This document shows positions 63,748-64,000 of a stretch of 64,000 nt of DNA, piece after piece. Location of the stretch: the NCBI RefSeq assembly GCF_009909195.1, contig NZ_JAAAMU010000007.1, forward strand, positions 310,001-374,000, written 5' to 3'. The number at the start of each line of letters is the position of its first letter. Positions within the stretch are counted from its first letter, which is position 1. The notes under the pieces are model-generated. The model did no database searches, was not told the origin of the DNA, and was given only the letters and a program-made list of their open reading frames with translations. The position numbers and the translations under genes were made by a program. Source of the DNA: Paenibacillus sacheonensis (GTDB taxonomy: Bacteria; Bacillota; Bacilli; Paenibacillales; Paenibacillaceae).

Positions 63748-64000
63748 CTACATTCTCTCCTTGAGCGGATGCGCCGTTAAGTCGGTAATCTGTACCACGT
63801 CGATCAGTTTATTCAGCTGTTTCTGCACTTGTTCGAGCACTTTATCATCCCCTGACGTCACGATGATCATGCGAGACAATCCGGGATCTTCCGACTCGCC
63901 GACCGTCAAGCTGTCGATGTTGAATCCGCGGCGGCCGAATAGTCCGGCAACCCGCTGCAAGACGCCCGGCTGGTTGTTGACGAGAACTGCGATCGTCTGA
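63748..64000 (-). CDS. ilvN: Acetolactate synthase small subunit, short form (5' end outside window)
   Basis: The visible 84 codons encode one ACT domain: [37 protein letters not shown] and [12 protein letters not shown]. It stops soon after [18 protein letters not shown]. The ACT domain binds valine or another branched-chain amino acid and regulates acetolactate synthase. Bacillus-type subunits have about 170 residues and a second domain, which is missing here. The size is closer to the single-ACT E. coli IlvN/IlvM. The start codon lies beyond the window edge. Confidence 0.85.
   Translation of the reverse strand, partial: QTIAVLVNNQPGVLQRVAGLFGRRGFNIDSLTVGESEDPGLSRMIIVTSGDDKVLEQVQKQLNKLIDVVQITDLTAHPLKERM

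Overview
The window looks like the chromosome of a GC-rich, spore-forming Firmicute of the Paenibacillaceae (Paenibacillus/Cohnella type). The evidence is two complete ger spore-germination operons, a Bacillus-type hut operon, YesM/YesN two-component proteins, Listeria-type rifampicin phosphotransferase, many GGAGG ribosome sites, and frequent GTG/TTG starts. No rRNA, tRNA, CRISPR array, prophage or intact insertion sequence was seen. The genus call is inference from gene content.

Layout. 1-2.4 kb: a pspA-like gene and an unknown partner gene behind a palindromic operator. 2.4-7 kb: a 1533-residue protein with a seven-bladed SBBP propeller and eight DUF11-like repeats. 7-10.6 kb: a DinB-family gene divergent from a LysR regulator, then a Rieske domain fused to about 480 unknown residues. 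10.8-14.4 kb: a two-gene ABC exporter. 14.6-16.7 kb: a lipoprotein and a VanW protein. 16.8-22.3 kb: hutHUIG (histidine to glutamate), with an apparent ATC start for hutI. 22.6-25.2 kb: rph. 25.2-26.05 kb: gene-free, with short repeats. 26.06-31.04 kb: ccdA-tlpA-msrAB-response regulator-histidine kinase, a probable exported methionine-sulfoxide repair system with its own sensor. 31.1-31.4 kb: a terminator-like repeat array. 31.7-33.6 kb: tetR/MFS pair. 33.7-34.6 kb: an isolated RepB-like primase-domain protein. 34.8-38.5 kb: ger operon 1 (A-C-B). 38.6-39.3 kb: a broken luciferase-like oxidoreductase. 39.4-40.5 kb: polysaccharide deacetylase.

40.8-46.6 kb: a LacI-controlled operon with two ABC permeases, a truncated ATPase, a remnant of a binding-protein gene, a small unknown protein, a PHP phosphoesterase and a glycerophosphodiesterase. 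It reads as a scavenging system for an organophosphate or phosphodiester that has suffered an internal deletion. 46.8-50.8 kb: a TipAS-domain remnant and ger operon 2 (B-A-C). 51-53.3 kb: a glycoside hydrolase. 53.5-55.4 kb: a second tetR/MFS pair with clear palindromic operators. 55.4-56 kb: DUF1003 protein. 56.2-56.9 kb: twelve 51-bp repeats. 57-60.6 kb: cysJI. 60.8-64 kb: an SDR oxidoreductase with palindromic operators, a membrane protein, a DUF7002-like protein, and the 3' part of a short ilvN cut by the window end.

The most notable signals are the Rieske fusion with conserved-looking histidine clusters, the deletion scar joining an ABC ATPase to the last codons of a binding-protein gene, the six-gene-scale Msr repair/sensing operon, the ATC start of hutI, and two intergenic repeat arrays, 25 kb apart, that appear to be the same family.
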